Below, one piece after another: positions 61,779 to 64,000 of a stretch of DNA of 64,000 nucleotides. The position numbers and the translations under genes were made by a program. The stretch is from JACWAE01 sp963847595 (GTDB lineage: Bacteria > Chloroflexota > Dehalococcoidia > SZUA-161). The stretch is taken from assembly GCA_963847595.1 (NCBI GenBank), contig CAWKAJ010000002.1, positions 1,684,547 to 1,748,546 on the forward strand. The letters are read 5' to 3'. Positions within the stretch are counted from its first letter, which is position 1, and every line of letters starts with the position of its first letter. The notes below the pieces were generated by a model that was given only the letters and a program-made list of their open reading frames with translations, ran no database searches and was not told the DNA's origin.

Positions 61779-63275
61779 ATGGCTGAGATAAAACTTCAAA
61801 CAGGGAGCCGCGTGTTCGAGGTTTTGGCATACCTTTGTCACAGTCCGATGGAAGCACTGAAACAGTTCGTGGAGAACGGGGCTGACGCCATAGAACAGGC
61901 AGACAAAAGCGATGGCTGCATCCGCGTTCGCCTCGACCATTCCTCAGACCAGCAAAACAGGGCGGCACAGATAGTAGTCGAAGACAACGGCATCGGCATC
62001 GGCTCTGAAAAGATGAGCCACATACTTCAAAACATCGGCAACTCTGAGAAATTACAGCATGTGCTCCGCGGTGAGAAGGGTGTAGGCATTCTGGCTTTTG
62101 CACTTATAGCAGACGAGCTGCACCTGTCTTCGCTCAACGGGGGCCACACGCCGAGTTGCCTCGTTCTAAAGAGAGAGTGGCTGAGAGAGGGCAGAGCTCA
62201 GATAATCGAACAATGCCCGCAGCACCATCTGAGCAAACCTGGCACCAGGGCTCACCTAATAGGTATCCTGCCTGAGATCGCCCCCCAGCTTACTAAAGCA
62301 CGGCTCAAACAGTACCTGAGCCGCGAATTCGCTAACGACTTGAGACGAAACGTCTACACCATGCAAATTAGCGATGGTCACGGCTATGAGGCCGTTGAGC
62401 CCCGCATCTTCAGCGGCGTCCCAACCCTGAGCAGCAATATCAGCCTCGGTTCCTTGGGACACGCTTCCATACAGTTATATACACTTCCTTTCGATGCCGA
62501 AGGGACAAATATTGACCTCTGTGGCCGGGCTGGTATCCGACTCTGTGCCCTGACCGACCTTGAGGAATTCAAGAAGGAGCCGTGGCAAGGACAGAGGCTG
62601 GAAGGCTATGTGCGTTGCGACAAGTTCCGGGGCACCGCCGACAAAGCTGCTGTAGTCCAGGACGAAGTCTACAAGGCACTGGCTGAGGCTCTGCATAGGC
62701 TAGAGCCCGAGATAACAGAGAAAATCGGACAGGTTACTCAAGAATATCGCCAGAACCGACTGGTTGAGATTATGAGCAGGGTAGATAGATTCATCGGCTA
62801 CTTCCTGCGTTACAAAGAGACAGGCGAGCTACCCAGAAGGAAAATCATGGCCGGTGACCAGATAACTCCCGACCTTGTGCAGAGAATGGATTTGCCGCCT
62901 GTACGACCGAGCGCCAGAGTTCCCGTTAGCAGCCGCCCCCCAAGGACCAGCCAACCGTCCTTCCTGCTGGCCGACCTTTGTATGCCTCCGGAGGGCAGGT
63001 CACAATCAAGGGCATGGAGTGATAACGGGGGCAATGGTGTCAAGATCAACGTCTTGCACACTGACTTCCTCTCATCGGAAAAAGATGACAAGCGTTGTGC
63101 TTGGTACCTGTTCAGCGTTTGGGCTAAACAGCAACTGCTCAAAGAATACGGAACCGACGCCGAAGCGCTGGCCGACGAGATGGTGGGACTGTTCAGCCGG
63201 GCGGGACCACTCTTGAACCAGTTTGCAATTCACCCTCGCAGCTCTAGCCGCAATGTCGAAGCCGTGAAAAGCTAG
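61779..63275 (+). CDS. GHKL (Hsp90-like) ATPase of unknown function, 498 aa
   Basis: 498 residues from ATG 61779 (AAGGAGGG in front; the frame is open from 61731). GHKL motifs: N-box ALKQFVENGADAI (Asn33), G1 VVEDNGIGI (Asp69, Gly71), and GEKGVGILAF (98-107). Downstream regions show no kinase, MutL or gyrase features. It is a soluble stand-alone ATPase related in layout to Hsp90 or MORC proteins, and a different branch from the one at 27805. The C-terminal third is Pro-rich (RPSARVPVSSRPPRTSQPS) before a final helix bundle. Function unknown. Confidence 0.78.
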   Translation: MAEIKLQTGSRVFEVLAYLCHSPMEALKQFVENGADAIEQADKSDGCIRVRLDHSSDQQNRAAQIVVEDNGIGIGSEKMSHILQNIGNSEKLQHVLRGEKGVGILAFALIADELHLSSLNGGHTPSCLVLKREWLREGRAQIIEQCPQHHLSKPGTRAHLIGILPEIAPQLTKARLKQYLSREFANDLRRNVYTMQISDGHGYEAVEPRIFSGVPTLSSNISLGSLGHASIQLYTLPFDAEGTNIDLCGRAGIRLCALTDLEEFKKEPWQGQRLEGYVRCDKFRGTADKAAVVQDEVYKALAEALHRLEPEITEKIGQVTQEYRQNRLVEIMSRVDRFIGYFLRYKETGELPRRKIMAGDQITPDLVQRMDLPPVRPSARVPVSSRPPRTSQPSFLLADLCMPPEGRSQSRAWSDNGGNGVKINVLHTDFLSSEKDDKRCAWYLFSVWAKQQLLKEYGTDAEALADEMVGLFSRAGPLLNQFAIHPRSSSRNVEAVKS

Positions 63276-63563
63276 AATCGGGACAGACCACCATGGGTAA
63301 GCATCCAAATGTGCCGAATGAGCGTTGAGGAAGAGTTTAGAAAAGAAGAAAAACCTCAAATACTTCCATGGCGAAGTGGGAACAGAAGCAGCAGGACAAG
63401 CAGCCAATGACTACGCGCCTGCCTCTATGGTGGCTGCTGGCGCAGGTGACTCCACAATGCAGTTAGGGCGACTTCAACCTGCCACAGTCTTAGCTTGATA
63501 ATGAGACGATTGCCGAAACGAATCGCATCGGCAAAGAATATAATAAAGCGGAGGGAAGCCACT

Positions 63564-63962
63564 ATGAAAAGCATGAAGTTAGCAGGAGTAATAATACTCA
63601 TAGCAGTCGCCGCTGTTGTGGCTTCTGCTTGCGGTGGTGGCAGCAGTGCCAGCACAAACCCTCAACCTGCCGCTGTAGTATCATCGGGTATCAGCAAGCC
63701 AAGCCCAGCCGTGTTGTTAGTAAACGCCACCACCGCTGGTATAGAGGATAACTACTACGCTATACTTAATATCACTGCTAAGAATCAGGGTGCCGATGGT
63801 ATCATAATCGTGGTAGGAAGTATCACTCAAGCTGGACAGACCCAGAGTAACGAGATACCTGTCTACCTGACCTCAGGATCAGCGCAGATTGTAAAGCTGG
63901 TGTTCCCGCTCAAGTGGAAGGGCGGAGACTGGACGCCGACTGTGCAAGCAGAGGTCCCTTGA
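63564..63962 (+). CDS. Small lipoprotein
   Basis: 132 residues from ATG 63564 (GGAGGGAAG in front). A signal peptide (KLAGVIILIAVAAVVASAC) ends in a lipobox with the lipid-anchored Cys23, then a Gly/Ser-rich linker GGGSSAS. The mature part is a beta-strand-rich domain (AVLLVNATTAG, ILNITAKNQGADGII, GDWTPTVQAEV), similar in shape to extracytoplasmic immunoglobulin-like domains. Exported and membrane-anchored; the partner is unknown. It is last in the window. Confidence 0.78.
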   Translation: MKSMKLAGVIILIAVAAVVASACGGGSSASTNPQPAAVVSSGISKPSPAVLLVNATTAGIEDNYYAILNITAKNQGADGIIIVVGSITQAGQTQSNEIPVYLTSGSAQIVKLVFPLKWKGGDWTPTVQAEVP

Positions 63963-64000
63963 TCTCGATATAAGCACGTAACGCGTGGCTGATGCCATGG

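Noticed and set aside
63310..63498. Small frame ending in LGRLQPATVLA between the GHKL gene and the lipoprotein
   Set aside because: Composition is coding-like, but there is only a TTG start and no ribosome site.

Overview
The window looks like bacterial chromosome from an uncultivated anaerobe-type lineage. I lean towards Chloroflexota (Dehalococcoidia-like) because of the gene families together: two small zinc-ribbon proteins, an archaeal-type thymidylate synthase, a MEDS-domain sensor kinase, small Cys-rich proteins, and dispersed palindromes of the TGTCATTGCGAG type. This is inference. There is no rRNA, and I recognised no tRNA or CRISPR array.

Layout. 1-1.5 kb: the end of a CoA-transferase subunit pair and a convergent acetyltransferase. 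1.6-9.7 kb: rpoB-rpoC with a clear promoter and a terminator; rpoB carries a one-base insertion in a highly conserved segment. 9.7-13.2 kb: a MEDS/PAS sensor histidine kinase and a GlcD-like FAD oxidase. 13.3-21.4 kb: a type I restriction-modification island read leftwards (hsdM, fic, hsdS, an 86-aa gene, hsdR), with three operator-like repeats in front of fic. 21.4-24.4 kb: dispersed repeats, then valS. 24.5-27.6 kb: a zinc-ribbon gene with a long leader, then a CoA-disulfide-reductase-type flavoprotein whose redox Cys codon is TGA and which has a second in-frame stop (TAG), then a divergent PlsY relative and a decayed C-terminal copy of the flavoprotein. 27.8-30.2 kb: a large GHKL ATPase with a possible nuclease-like tail, and a membrane-anchored winged-helix protein. 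30.4-41.8 kb: ordinary housekeeping and conserved genes (DUF503, MrfA-type helicase, DUF72, two LOG-family proteins, thymidylate synthase, ArsA-type ATPase, a large membrane protein, a beta-CASP hydrolase, MarC). 41.9-45.3 kb: a large serine recombinase and a companion gene of unknown function. 45.8-49.6 kb: UPF0158, folE, and a complete IS nested in a shrunken IS1380-like element. 49.6-58.3 kb: many small genes, a TPR protein with eleven near-identical repeats, clpP next to a truncated and frameshifted tig, a nucleotidyltransferase with a zinc tail, pdxS, an FKBP isomerase and a second zinc-ribbon gene. 58.9-64 kb: ftsA-ftsZ, a 70-aa gene, a second GHKL ATPase and a lipoprotein.

The most interesting item is the flavoprotein at 25430-26800. 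Its TGA sits exactly where the catalytic Cys belongs, and a hairpin follows nine bases later, as expected of a bacterial selenocysteine signal. The nearby TAG and the decayed duplicate argue the other way, for a dying gene. rpoB, tig and this gene all carry reading-frame damage, so sequence error must be excluded before any biological reading. Several real genes are shorter than 60 codons (46270-46437, 54730-54906, 54999-55163).
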